Shown: positions 8,225 to 17,063 of the stretch, one piece after another | Position numbering within the stretch: the first letter of the stretch is position 1 | Layout: the number at the start of each line of letters is the position of its first letter | Assembly (NCBI GenBank): GCA_045589355.1 | Contig: JAZNOW010000022.1 | Coordinates: forward strand, 1-64,000 | Source of the DNA: RUG563 sp045589355 | GTDB lineage: Bacteria > Bacillota > Clostridia > Christensenellales > Aristaeellaceae | Length of the DNA stretch: 64,000 nt | Direction: 5' to 3' | Translations under genes and position numbers: made by a program | The notes under the pieces: generated by a model | What the model was told of the DNA's origin: nothing | Database searches by the model: none | What the model saw: only the letters and a program-made list of their open reading frames with translations

Positions 8225-9316
8225 TTACCGCACCAGGGCATAAGCCCTGCCGGCGCGGCGTTCCACACGGCCGTTCAGCTCCAGAAGCGTAAGCTGCATG
8301 CTCAGTTCCGAAGCGTTCAGGCCGGTGATTTCAATCAGTTCTTCCAGCGTCTTTTCTTCAAGTGCCAGTGCGGAAAGGATCACGTCGTTTTCCGCATCCG
8401 GGTCGCCTTCCATGAGGGAAAGCTGCAGAGGTGCTTTCTGCTCCCAGCCCATGGCGGAAAGAAGATCGTTTCCGCAGGTGCAGATGCCGGCACCTTCCTT
8501 CAAAAGCTTCAGGGGCAGGGCACTGCCGGGTGCATCCACATTGCCGGGCAGGGCGAACACCTCCCGGCCCTGGGAAAGGGCATGGTTGACGGTGGAATGG
8601 GTGCCGCTCTTTTCGGCTGCTTCGATCAGCAGCAAAGCATGGGACAGGCCGGAAATGATGCGGTTGCGCACCGGGAACTGGAATGGCAGCACCGGGGTAT
8701 CGGGCGGGTATTCGCTGATGACGGCGCCGCCGGCAGCAATCATTTGCTTTGCCAATTCCTTGTTTTCGGCGGGATAGAAGTGGGCATGGCCGCAGCCCAG
8801 CACGCCCACGGTGCAGCCGCCTGCTTTCAGTGCCCCTTCGTGGGCAGCGGTATCAATGCCCAGTGCCAGGCCGCTGATGACGGTAACGCCGCTGGATGCC
8901 AGTTCCCCGGCAATTTTACGGGCCTGGGAAGAGCCGTAGCGGCTGGTGCGCCGGGAGCCCACAATGCCCACCGCTCTTTTTGCGTTCAGGGCGTTCAGGT
9001 TGCCCTGCACAAAGAGGACGTCGGGTGGGTCGGGAATGTGGGAGAGAAGAAAAGGATAATCCTCATCCCCGAAAAATACGGCGCGAATCTGAAACGCTTC
9101 CATGGCGCTGAGCACGCTCCGCAATTTTTCCGCCCGCAGGTCGGCCAGCTGAGCAAAATATTCCGGCCCTATTTCATTGTAGTAAACCGGCGTGAAGCAG
9201 TTCCACACATGCTCGGCCGAGCCCAGCTTTTCCTTTAATTTGTCCAGCCTTCGCCATGCACCCAGGGGGACACAGCGCAGCCAGATGCGGGCCAGTTGAT
9301 CTTTGGTGTAGGTCAT
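8225..9316 (-). CDS. dprA: DNA-processing protein DprA (Smf)
   Basis: A 363-residue DprA/Smf homologue, the factor that binds incoming single-stranded DNA and loads RecA during transformation. The extended Rossmann domain shows VGIVGSRRTSRYGS, SGLALGIDTAAHEGAL, GCGHAHFYPAENK and an EKSGTHSTVNHALSQGREVF block. The C-terminal ~65 residues look like the small winged-helix (DML1-like) domain. It ends 3 bp after comM's stop region begins and lies 43 bp ahead of topA. With comM next door it suggests at least a relic of natural transformation, though both genes are also widespread in non-competent Clostridia. Confidence 0.95.
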   Translation of the reverse strand: MTYTKDQLARIWLRCVPLGAWRRLDKLKEKLGSAEHVWNCFTPVYYNEIGPEYFAQLADLRAEKLRSVLSAMEAFQIRAVFFGDEDYPFLLSHIPDPPDVLFVQGNLNALNAKRAVGIVGSRRTSRYGSSQARKIAGELASSGVTVISGLALGIDTAAHEGALKAGGCTVGVLGCGHAHFYPAENKELAKQMIAAGGAVISEYPPDTPVLPFQFPVRNRIISGLSHALLLIEAAEKSGTHSTVNHALSQGREVFALPGNVDAPGSALPLKLLKEGAGICTCGNDLLSAMGWEQKAPLQLSLMEGDPDAENDVILSALALEEKTLEELIEITGLNASELSMQLTLLELNGRVERRAGRAYALVR

Positions 9317-9319
9317 GTG

Positions 9320-10855
9320 TTATTTCCCCCAGTATTTACTGTCCAGCGCGCGGTACTGGATGGCTTCGGCAATGTGTGCGGGGGAGATGGTTTCTTCGCC
9401 GGCCAGGTCCGCGATGGTACGGGCTACTTTGACGATGCGGGTATAGCCGCGCATGGTGATGCCCATCTTTTCCACGGCACGGCCCAGCAGCATCTGGCAG
9501 GCATCCGAGAGGGGGCAAAGCTCCTTCAGGGCGGCGGAAGACATCTGAGCATTATTGTACAAGCCGTAGGGAGCCAGGCGTTTTTGCTGGATGAGTCGGG
9601 CTTTTTCCACCCGCTTGCGCACCTGGGCACTGCTTTCGGCAGGAGCAGCTGACTGGATTTCGCTGACGGGCACTGCGTCCACTTCCACCTGCAGGTCAAT
9701 ACGGTCCAGCAAGGGGCCGGAAATGCGGCCCAGGTACTTGCGGATGGCGCTGTCGGAGCAGGTGCAATTGCGGATGCGGCTGCCATAGTTTCCGCAGGGG
9801 CAGGGGTTCATGCCGGCCACCAGCATGCAGCGGGACAGGTATTGGGCCCGGGCCTTTACCCGGGAAATGGTGGCGCTGCCGTCTTCCAGCGGCTGCCGCA
9901 GCGCTTCCAGCACATGAGGCGAATATTCCGGCATTTCGTCCAGAAACAGAACGCCGTTATGGGCCAGGGATATTTCGCCGGGCTTGGCGTCGCTGCCGCC
10001 GCCAACCAAAGCCGGAATGGAAATGGAATGGTGGGGCGTGCGGAAAGGGCGTTCCTTCATCAGGCCATGACCGGCGGGCAAGGTGCCGGCGACGGAATGG
10101 ATACGGGTGGTTTCGCAGGATTCTTCAAACGTCATGGCGGGCAGGATACCAGGCAGGCAGCGGGCCAGCATGGTTTTGCCGCTGCCGGGCACGCCGATAA
10201 GCAGCAGGTTGTGCCCGCCGGCGGCAGCCACTTCCAGGGCACGGCGTGCGCCCTGCTGGCCTTTTACCTGGCTTAGGTCCATGGCTGTCTGCAGGGCATC
10301 GAGGGTGCCGTCGTAGGGCAGCTGCTGCTGGGCCAGGATGGGCTCGGTGCCGTTCAGGTGGCGGATAACTTCCTTGAGATGAGCGGCGGGGTAAACGCAG
10401 ATGCCGCTGATGGACTGCACTTCCAGCGCGTTTTCCTTTGGCAGAATGACCTGGTCCACTCCCTGCTGCAATGCGGATATCACCATGGACAGGGCGCCGC
10501 GGACGGGCAGGAGGGAGCCATCCAGGGAAAGCTCGCCCAGGAGCAGGGTGCGTTCCGCATGGGGCATGGCCGCCTGACGGCTGGCGCCAATGATGGAAAC
10601 GGCAATGGGCAGATCAAACACGGCGCCTTCTTTTTTCAGGTCGGCCGGGGAAAGGTTGACCGTGATGCGGCCGATGGGCAGGGCATAGCCGGAATTGCGC
10701 AGGGCGGACTGCACCCTGTCCCGGCTTTCCCGGACGGCTGCATCGGGCAGGCCCACAATAGCAAACTGGCCCATACCGCCCGATACATCGGTTTCCACCT
10801 GCACCGGACGGCCGTCCACGCCCTGCAGGGCGTAACATAACGTGCGTGCCAACAT
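9320..10855 (-). CDS. comM: YifB/ComM family Mg-chelatase-like AAA+ ATPase
   Basis: A 511-residue protein of the YifB/ComM family. In transforming Gram-negatives ComM is a hexameric branch-migration helicase; in Firmicutes the role is inferred. The N-terminal Lon-type S5-like domain spans about residues 1-165. The AAA+ core has GVPGSGKTMLARCLPG and the sensor region GVLFLDEMPEYSPHVLEALR. A CPCGNYGS cysteine motif typical of the family follows, and the C-terminal Mg-chelatase lid includes RGYTRIVKVARTIADL. It lies between the large glycosyltransferase gene and dprA. Confidence 0.94.
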   Translation of the reverse strand: MLARTLCYALQGVDGRPVQVETDVSGGMGQFAIVGLPDAAVRESRDRVQSALRNSGYALPIGRITVNLSPADLKKEGAVFDLPIAVSIIGASRQAAMPHAERTLLLGELSLDGSLLPVRGALSMVISALQQGVDQVILPKENALEVQSISGICVYPAAHLKEVIRHLNGTEPILAQQQLPYDGTLDALQTAMDLSQVKGQQGARRALEVAAAGGHNLLLIGVPGSGKTMLARCLPGILPAMTFEESCETTRIHSVAGTLPAGHGLMKERPFRTPHHSISIPALVGGGSDAKPGEISLAHNGVLFLDEMPEYSPHVLEALRQPLEDGSATISRVKARAQYLSRCMLVAGMNPCPCGNYGSRIRNCTCSDSAIRKYLGRISGPLLDRIDLQVEVDAVPVSEIQSAAPAESSAQVRKRVEKARLIQQKRLAPYGLYNNAQMSSAALKELCPLSDACQMLLGRAVEKMGITMRGYTRIVKVARTIADLAGEETISPAHIAEAIQYRALDSKYWGK

Positions 10856-10889
10856 GGGCCCATCTCCTTTGTAAATGAAGTGTTTTGAA

Positions 10890-13800
10890 TCAATACCACA
10901 GCCAGCGGGGGAACCATTTCATGGCGTTCAGCCAGCTTTGGGATACGGGAAGGCCGCTGGCGTAGGGAAAGAAGGCAATGAAGAGGATGCATGCTGCGGC
11001 AAGCAGAAGGCCGATCAGCCACAAGGTGAGCCTGCTCCATTTCTTCTGCAGGTTTTCCAGGCACAGAGCTGTAGCCAGAATGATGAAGGGAACGCTGGGG
11101 AAGTAGTGGTAGATGTAGGTACCGCGGGGCACCAGCACCCAGGGCACAAACTGGGCCAGGAAGCAAATGAACAGCAGCCCATAGCGGCTGTCATCCTCCC
11201 GGGTCCAAAGGGAAAGGGATACATTGCCGGAAAGCTTTCGGTCTTCCGTCAGGTGCAGGTCGTTCCGCACATGGCGCAGGAAGAAAAGCACCGCCATGCC
11301 CACCATGCCCGCAAGGCCTACCCACCACACGCCGGGATTGCCCAGCGCCATCAGGGTGGAAGAGGCTTCGGGGGTGTTGTTGGAAGAATTCCAGTACCAC
11401 ATGGGCTTGCCGATCACCGGCCATTCGTACCAGGGGGAATAGAAATCATGATCCATGCCCAGCCCCGGCTGGCCGTGGTAGCCCAGCATGCCGCCCATCT
11501 GGCCGGTGGTGAAATAATCGCCCACGGCGGCTTCGATGACTTTTTTTACGGTGACACCGCCATCCCATGCAAAGTAGGGAATGTAGGACAGGTAGTAAAT
11601 CATTAGCGGAATGGCTACGAAGAACACAAGGCAGCTGGCAACGGAGATAAGCAGCTTGCAGAAATTTTCCTTGCCGGCGCCGCTTTCCTTCCACAGGTTG
11701 TACCGGCGGAAAATGCCCCAGAAGAAAATGAAGGCCAGGCCCACGCCGTTGTACACGCCGGTCCACTTACTGGCAATGGACAGGCCAAAGAACAGGCCGG
11801 ACAGGGCAAGGGGGACCAGTGTTTTCCAGAAAGGCTTGCCGAAAAAGTCCATCCGGAACCAGCGCAGCATGAAGTAGACAGCCCAGATGATGAACAGCAC
11901 CACAAAGCTGTCGATGGTGGCGATGCGGGTCTGGGTAAAGTGCATGAGGTCAAACGCCATCATCAGCATGGCGAACAGGCCGCCCCACTTCTTTTTGATG
12001 AGCAGATGGCCCAGCAGATACATGCCCGGCAGCATCAGCACACCGGCCAGGGCACCGGCAAAGCGCCAGCCGAAGGGGTTCATGCCGAAAATGGCAATGG
12101 CCCAGCTGATGAACACTTTGCCAAGGGGCGGATGGCTGGTTTCGTAGGTGGGCAGGGAATGGAGGTGCTCATAGCCGGTGCGGGCATGGTAGATTTCGTC
12201 AAAATAGGTGGAGTTATACCAGCCCGGCTCGCCCTCCAGGGAATCCTGCTCGTCCTGAATGAAAAGCGCGGTTTCGTTGGCGTAGTTTTCAATGATGGTA
12301 TAGGGGATGGGTTCGCCGGTTGCGGCATCCCGGAGGATGATTTCTTTCAGGGTCTGGTCATAGGCGCCGGCGGTGATGCGCACATACCGGCCGGTGAGGG
12401 GGGTGTAATTGGTGCCGGTAAGGTACTGCCATTTGAAGCAGTCGCCATAGCTGATGTTGCCCTGGCGGGAATCCCAGATCATCTGGTCGGTGCCGGCTTC
12501 CACGGTAAAGGTGCTGTTGCTCCAGTGGATGCCCTGATAATAGAGGACGGAGAAGGTCTTCTCTTCTCCCAGGTCCAGCAGCACCGATTCGGTATCGCTT
12601 TGTGTGACCCAGGCTGTTTCCGGGGCCTTGGTGGAGCCAAGGTTGCTGAAAGCAAGCACAGCATACAGCGCCGTGCCGCACAGCATGATGAGGAGATCCC
12701 GGATGGTCAGGGCGGGGAGGAAAGGCGTTTCGTAAGCGGGCTTTGTGTGCGTGCTCTCTTCATGGGCTTCAGGTGCTTCCTGGGTTTGTGCAGCACGGGC
12801 ACGCACGGGAGAAAGGGCCGTGTATACGCAAAGCATGGCGCTGAGGCAGGTGAGGACGGCGGAAAGGTATTCCAGCCACGTCATATCGCTTTCAATGGAA
12901 CACAGGGGCGCGGTAAGATGGGCTTCCACGCCGCCGATGCGGATGTTGCGGTCCAGCACGCAGGCGATGTTGATGAACCCGGAAAGGGTAAGGAGCAGGG
13001 AAAGGGAAAGCAGCCGGCGGTCCTTCGTCAGGGCATAGCCTGCCAGCAGCAGCACGATCACCGGGAAAAGATACCTTTCGTGCATCATGCCGGCGCAGCA
13101 GAAAAGAAGGGCCAGCATAGCGGCTGAAAGGGCGGGCAGCTGCTTCATTTCGCCCCGGATGAGGAACTGGGAGCAGCAGAGCAAAACGGCATAGAGGATC
13201 ATGCAGGTGGACAGGGAAGAATAGGTGAGGTTGCCGGTGAAAAGCAGCACGCAGACGGAAAGGGAAAGCAGTGCGGAAAGGCCGATGACGGAAAGAAGGG
13301 AAACATCCTTCTGCCATGCTTCTTTGCGATGAAGAATGCAGGAAACAAGGGCGGGCAGGATGGCGATCAGCAGGGTGAACAATACCGCCGCAAGCGATGC
13401 ATTGTTATTGGAAGGATACCAGTTCAGCCCCAGCAGGAAATAGGGGTTGCAGGCGTTGATGGTGACATAGCCGTAGGAACCCATGGTGTTTCCGTAGAGG
13501 CGGAAGAGGTATTGGATGCCGTTGAACAGGCTGCCGAAGAAGCCGGCGTTGAGCGTAAAGCCATCAAGCTGTTTCAAATCGGGGTTTTCGTACAGAAAAC
13601 GGAGCCGGTCATTCAGCGCTTCCCCTTCATAGCAGGCTTTCAGGTAGGTTTCGGGCGAAAGCCGGGTGAGGAAAGGCAGGGCAAAGGCGCAGAACACGCA
13701 AAGGGACAAGCCGATGCCGATCAGCAGATCCTGCAGGGCTTTTTTGCTGCATTTTTCGTTTTTCAGGTGCAGGACCAAAGCAGCCACGCCCATGGGGCCG

Positions 13801-15050
13801 AACATCAGCGCCTGGGGCTTCATCAGCACGGCAGCCACATAGGCCGGCAGTGCCCAGATCCATTTTTTGTGCAGCAGGCTGACCACGCTCAAAAGCAGCA
13901 GCAGCGCCATCAGGCTGTCCGTCTGTCCCCAGCAGGCGCCGGAAACAAAGGAGACGGGGTTCAGGGCAAAGAACAGCGAAACCAGCAGGGCAGTGCGGTG
14001 ATTGGCGCGCTTTTTTCCTTCCAGGTACAAAACAAGGCAAATGAGCACGTCGCTGATGACAGAAGGCATTTTGACCATCCATTCCGTCACGCCGCCGGCC
14101 ATGCGGCCCATCAGCCCGATGAGCCACAGGATATTCATATACCCCGGAGGGTAATCGCAGAAGGAGATGGTGTTATAAAACTGCGCCGGGCCCACGTCAG
14201 CCATGTGGTTGGCCCAGGCAACGAAGCAGCCGATATCCACGTCGTACCCGGGTACCAGAAAGCAGGCGATCAGGCGGCTGACGAAGGCAAACAGCAATAC
14301 CCCCAGCACCGAAAGAAACTGCATCTGCTTCCGGGGGGAGGAAGATGCGCCGACGGGCAATCTGGAGGTAAGGAAAAGGAAAAGGGCTGTATACAGAAGG
14401 CAAACAAACAGGATGGTAAAAGCGCCGGTTTTTTCTTTCGCCGGGGTGGGGGCAGAGGTATCTGCACGGGAGTAAAAATTCTGGGCATAATAGCCTTCCG
14501 GCACTTCGTCCACCCGGTTCATGGTGATATCCCGGAACCAGGCTTCGCCGGTGCTTTCGCCGCTGTAGCCGCCAAGGCGGGCATAGATGGTGACGTGGGT
14601 CTGCTTTTCGCCGGTCATGCCGTACAGGAACACTTCCTGCCATTCGCCGCCGGTGGAATAGACGGACTCGGAAAAAGTGTACACATCTTCAATGGAAAGG
14701 TTGGCCCCCAGGCCGCCTTCCGCTTCGGCCCTGATGTAGCCGCGCAGGCAGTAAAGGGTGTTGGGGGCGACGGATACCGTCTGGGCAAAGCGGGCGTCAT
14801 TGAGGCGGGAATTGACGATATGGGCGCCCTCTGCCGTAATGTCAAAGGCGGTTTCGCCGTTATGGAAATAAGAGCCTGTATGCCAGAAGGCCGGCATGCC
14901 GCTTTCGTCCGTTTCTTCAAAAAGGCCATTTGCGATCAGGTTGTCGTAAGTGGCGGTGTTGGGGGCGGGACGGGCAATGAAATAAATGCCCAGTGCCAGC
15001 ACAAGGGCGATTCCGATAAAAATGAGCGTGCGTTTCTTGTTTGAAAGCAT
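10890..15050 (-). CDS. Two-headed membrane glycosyltransferase: GT-C module fused to a PMT (GT39) module
   Basis: A 1386-residue integral membrane protein, about twice the usual length. It reads as signal anchor (7-25); beta-sandwich carbohydrate-binding-like region beginning NLIANGLFEETDESGMPAFW (about 35-190); first multi-pass GT-C module (about 210-740) with a first-loop GYDVDIGCFVAWANHMADVG and DYPPGYMNILW; a discoidin-like outer domain (about 800-920); and a second multi-pass module (about 950-1386) with the protein-O-mannosyltransferase signature FDEIYHARTGYE plus THPPLGK-type SHPPLGKVFISW. The second half is a confident PMT (Pfam PMT family), which uses lipid-linked mannose to glycosylate exported proteins. 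The donor and acceptor of the first half are unknown. It is inserted between yraN and comM in an otherwise conserved informational cluster. Confidence 0.85.
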   Translation of the reverse strand: MLSNKKRTLIFIGIALVLALGIYFIARPAPNTATYDNLIANGLFEETDESGMPAFWHTGSYFHNGETAFDITAEGAHIVNSRLNDARFAQTVSVAPNTLYCLRGYIRAEAEGGLGANLSIEDVYTFSESVYSTGGEWQEVFLYGMTGEKQTHVTIYARLGGYSGESTGEAWFRDITMNRVDEVPEGYYAQNFYSRADTSAPTPAKEKTGAFTILFVCLLYTALFLFLTSRLPVGASSSPRKQMQFLSVLGVLLFAFVSRLIACFLVPGYDVDIGCFVAWANHMADVGPAQFYNTISFCDYPPGYMNILWLIGLMGRMAGGVTEWMVKMPSVISDVLICLVLYLEGKKRANHRTALLVSLFFALNPVSFVSGACWGQTDSLMALLLLLSVVSLLHKKWIWALPAYVAAVLMKPQALMFGPMGVAALVLHLKNEKCSKKALQDLLIGIGLSLCVFCAFALPFLTRLSPETYLKACYEGEALNDRLRFLYENPDLKQLDGFTLNAGFFGSLFNGIQYLFRLYGNTMGSYGYVTINACNPYFLLGLNWYPSNNNASLAAVLFTLLIAILPALVSCILHRKEAWQKDVSLLSVIGLSALLSLSVCVLLFTGNLTYSSLSTCMILYAVLLCCSQFLIRGEMKQLPALSAAMLALLFCCAGMMHERYLFPVIVLLLAGYALTKDRRLLSLSLLLTLSGFINIACVLDRNIRIGGVEAHLTAPLCSIESDMTWLEYLSAVLTCLSAMLCVYTALSPVRARAAQTQEAPEAHEESTHTKPAYETPFLPALTIRDLLIMLCGTALYAVLAFSNLGSTKAPETAWVTQSDTESVLLDLGEEKTFSVLYYQGIHWSNSTFTVEAGTDQMIWDSRQGNISYGDCFKWQYLTGTNYTPLTGRYVRITAGAYDQTLKEIILRDAATGEPIPYTIIENYANETALFIQDEQDSLEGEPGWYNSTYFDEIYHARTGYEHLHSLPTYETSHPPLGKVFISWAIAIFGMNPFGWRFAGALAGVLMLPGMYLLGHLLIKKKWGGLFAMLMMAFDLMHFTQTRIATIDSFVVLFIIWAVYFMLRWFRMDFFGKPFWKTLVPLALSGLFFGLSIASKWTGVYNGVGLAFIFFWGIFRRYNLWKESGAGKENFCKLLISVASCLVFFVAIPLMIYYLSYIPYFAWDGGVTVKKVIEAAVGDYFTTGQMGGMLGYHGQPGLGMDHDFYSPWYEWPVIGKPMWYWNSSNNTPEASSTLMALGNPGVWWVGLAGMVGMAVLFFLRHVRNDLHLTEDRKLSGNVSLSLWTREDDSRYGLLFICFLAQFVPWVLVPRGTYIYHYFPSVPFIILATALCLENLQKKWSRLTLWLIGLLLAAACILFIAFFPYASGLPVSQSWLNAMKWFPRWLWY

Positions 15051-15059
15051 AACGGCTCC

Positions 15060-15392
15060 TTAAAAAGCATTTTGAATATGCCGCACACCGGCGGCGGTGA
15101 TCTCTACCACGTCAAAGCGGTACACAGGAGACGGGTGGGCGGCCAGATAATGGCAGGCGGCACGGATAATGTGGCATTTCTTTTGCCTGGTAACAAAAGC
15201 GGCGCCGTCGCCCATCTGCCCTTTGGGACGGTATTTCACTTCCACGAACACCAGCATATCCCCGTCCCGGGCGATCAGGTCGATCTCATCACGGCCGGCG
15301 CGATAACGGCGCGCCAGAATGCGCATCCCTTTCTTCTTCAGGGTGCGCTCCGCTTTCCATTCGCCCAAAAGGCCAAGCGTTACAATGTTCAT
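15060..15392 (-). CDS. YraN family (UPF0102) endonuclease-like protein
   Basis: A 110-residue member of the YraN/UPF0102 family with the restriction-endonuclease-like fold. The signature lies in the middle: GRDEIDLIARDGDMLVFVEVKYR contributes the acidic metal-ligand set (E, D, then ExK). The N-terminus (GLLGEWKAERTLKKKGMRIL) is also typical. Its start overlaps the end of rnhB by 4 bp, and the rnhB-yraN pairing is conserved across Firmicutes. No activity has been firmly assigned to the family. Confidence 0.9.
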   Translation of the reverse strand: MNIVTLGLLGEWKAERTLKKKGMRILARRYRAGRDEIDLIARDGDMLVFVEVKYRPKGQMGDGAAFVTRQKKCHIIRAACHYLAAHPSPVYRFDVVEITAAGVRHIQNAF

Positions 15393-16003
15393 ACGAAGTT
15401 TTTGATGAAGCTGCGGCGGTGGGCAGGGCAGGGGCCCAGCTCCTTCAGGGCAGCAATGTGCTGGGCGGTGCCGTAGCCCTTGTGCTGCTGGAAATTATAG
15501 CCGGGGTAAAGCCGGTCCAACTCTTCCATTTGCCGGTCCCGGGTCACTTTGGCAATGATGGAAGCGGCAGCAATGGAGTAGCACACGGCGTCACCGTGAA
15601 TGATGCCCCTTTCTTCGCCGTTTAACCCAAGGCCCTCCAGGGCATCGATGAGGTAAAGGGAGGCCGGGCAGTTTTCGGCGGCACGCCGCATGGCGTTTTT
15701 GGTGGCCTGGAGGATGTTCACCCGGTCAATTTCTTCCGGGTCCGCCTGGCCGATGCCCACGTACAGGGCTTCTTCCATGATGCGGTCGTACATCTCTTCC
15801 CGGCGCTTGGGGGAAAGCTTTTTGCTGTCGTCCACCCATTCCAGAAGGGGCTCTTTGGGCATGATGACACAGGCGGTGACCACGTTTCCGCAAAGGGGGC
15901 CCCGGCCGGCTTCATCCATCCCGGCAAAAAGGATGCCTTTTTCCCAAAGGGGCATATCGGTCTGGGTAAGAAGCTGCAGCCGTTCCATGCGCTTTTTATT
16001 CAT
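15389..16003 (-). CDS. rnhB: Ribonuclease HII
   Basis: A 204-residue RNase HII, which cleaves the RNA strand of RNA-DNA hybrids and removes misincorporated ribonucleotides. The DEAGRGPLCG block gives the first two acidic ligands. The third acid is in LYLIDALEGL, and the KVTRDRQMEELD segment carries the fourth. The C-terminus (GYGTAQHIAALKELGPCPAHRRSF) matches the family. Overlaps rbgA upstream by 8 bp and yraN downstream by 4 bp, so the three are tightly coupled. Confidence 0.96.
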   Translation of the reverse strand: MNKKRMERLQLLTQTDMPLWEKGILFAGMDEAGRGPLCGNVVTACVIMPKEPLLEWVDDSKKLSPKRREEMYDRIMEEALYVGIGQADPEEIDRVNILQATKNAMRRAAENCPASLYLIDALEGLGLNGEERGIIHGDAVCYSIAAASIIAKVTRDRQMEELDRLYPGYNFQQHKGYGTAQHIAALKELGPCPAHRRSFIKNFV

Positions 16004-16853
16004 GGGCGGCTTCCTCCCGGGCGGGGGCTTCCAGGGTGATACGGCCCAGCTTGCCGCCCCGGAATTCGTCCAGAACGATCTTGCATGCCCTCTCCCAGTC
16101 CATCACGCCGCCCTTCATCAGGAAACCGCGGCCTTTGCACACGGCGTCCAAAAGATCTGCACCGGTGAGGGACATGTCTTTGATTTTGAACCGTTCCTGC
16201 ATGGCCTTTGGAGCCATGATTTTCAGATCCTCCAGCAGCTGGATGGCAAGATGGGCGGTATCCAGCACTTCGTCCCGGATGGCGGCGATGTAGGAAAGCC
16301 GCTTGGCAGCCACCTGATCGTCAAGCCGCGGCCAGAGAAGACCGGGGCTGTCCATCAGTTCCAGATAGGGAGAAATCTTCACCCACTGGTTGGAGCGGGT
16401 GACGCCGGGCATATCGCCCACTTTTGCAATGCTGCCGCCGTGGAGACGGTTGATGAAGGTGGATTTGCCCACGTTAGGCACACCCACCACCATGGCGCGC
16501 ACGGTTTTGCGGATGCCCCGCTGGGCAGCGCGTTCCACCGTTTCTTTGGCGGCCCGGTCGATCAGGTTCAGGGCCTGTTTTGCCTGCTTGTTCATATCCA
16601 AAGCAGCGCACTGAAGCCCTTCCCGGCGGAAAATGCGCAGCCATTCATTTGTTACGTTCGGGTCGGCCAGGTCGGCCTTGCCGAGGATAAGCACTTTTTC
16701 TTTCTTTTCGGTCAGCTTGGCCAGGTCCGGGTTACGGCTGGAAAAAGGCAGGCGCGCATCGCACAACTCCACCACCACGTCCACCCGGTTCAGCTGTTCG
16801 GATAAAAGGCGTTTGGCTTTCGCCATGTGCCCCGGATACCAGTTAATTTCCAT
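15996..16853 (-). CDS. rbgA: Ribosome biogenesis GTPase RbgA (YlqF)
   Basis: A 285-residue circularly permuted GTPase needed for late 50S assembly (loading of L16 and partners). The start WYPGHMAKAKR is diagnostic. G motifs occur in permuted order: G4-like ILGKADLAD near residue 60, G1 GVPNVGKSTFINRL near 120, G3 DSPGLLWP near 170. The G4 asparagine of NKxD is replaced by glycine, which could weaken guanine specificity. It is the first gene of the long leftward cluster, and a plausible promoter lies at 16950-16922. Confidence 0.94.
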   Translation of the reverse strand: MEINWYPGHMAKAKRLLSEQLNRVDVVVELCDARLPFSSRNPDLAKLTEKKEKVLILGKADLADPNVTNEWLRIFRREGLQCAALDMNKQAKQALNLIDRAAKETVERAAQRGIRKTVRAMVVGVPNVGKSTFINRLHGGSIAKVGDMPGVTRSNQWVKISPYLELMDSPGLLWPRLDDQVAAKRLSYIAAIRDEVLDTAHLAIQLLEDLKIMAPKAMQERFKIKDMSLTGADLLDAVCKGRGFLMKGGVMDWERACKIVLDEFRGGKLGRITLEAPAREEAAHE

Positions 16854-16921
16854 GATTTTGGGTCCTTTACTGTAAAATTACCATAAAATGGAACATAAGG
16901 ATGCAAATGCATTCTCCTTAA

Positions 16922-16950
16922 GTAATAACACTTTTTTCATTAAAATGCAA
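16922..16950 (-). promoter_or_regulatory. Possible promoter of the rbgA cluster
   Basis: On the minus strand TTGCAT (16950-16945) and TATTAC (16927-16922) are 17 nt apart, about 70 nt before rbgA. The -10 is imperfect. The remainder of the 210-bp divergent gap (16854-17063) holds AT-rich sequence and a GCAT/ATGC palindrome, with no further gene visible. Confidence 0.35.
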
Positions 16951-17063
16951 GAGCGAAATCGTAAACCTTTTATGACCGAAATATGGCGAAGAAAGAAAGG
17001 CATATGTGCATCTGCTCCGGCACATAATAAAGGAACAGGAATAAAGAAAAAGGAGCGATGGAT

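Noticed and set aside
2596..8292. A 1898-codon open frame on the plus strand.
   Set aside because: It is antisense to cmk, hslU, hslV, trmFO and topA, all with clear family motifs on the minus strand. High-GC codon bias leaves the opposite frame open; the translation is low-complexity His/Gly/Phe-rich.
16854..17063. Possible riboswitch in the divergent gap before the nucleotidyltransferase gene.
   Set aside because: Only a short TGTGC/GCACA stem was seen, with no conserved aptamer motif or expression platform.
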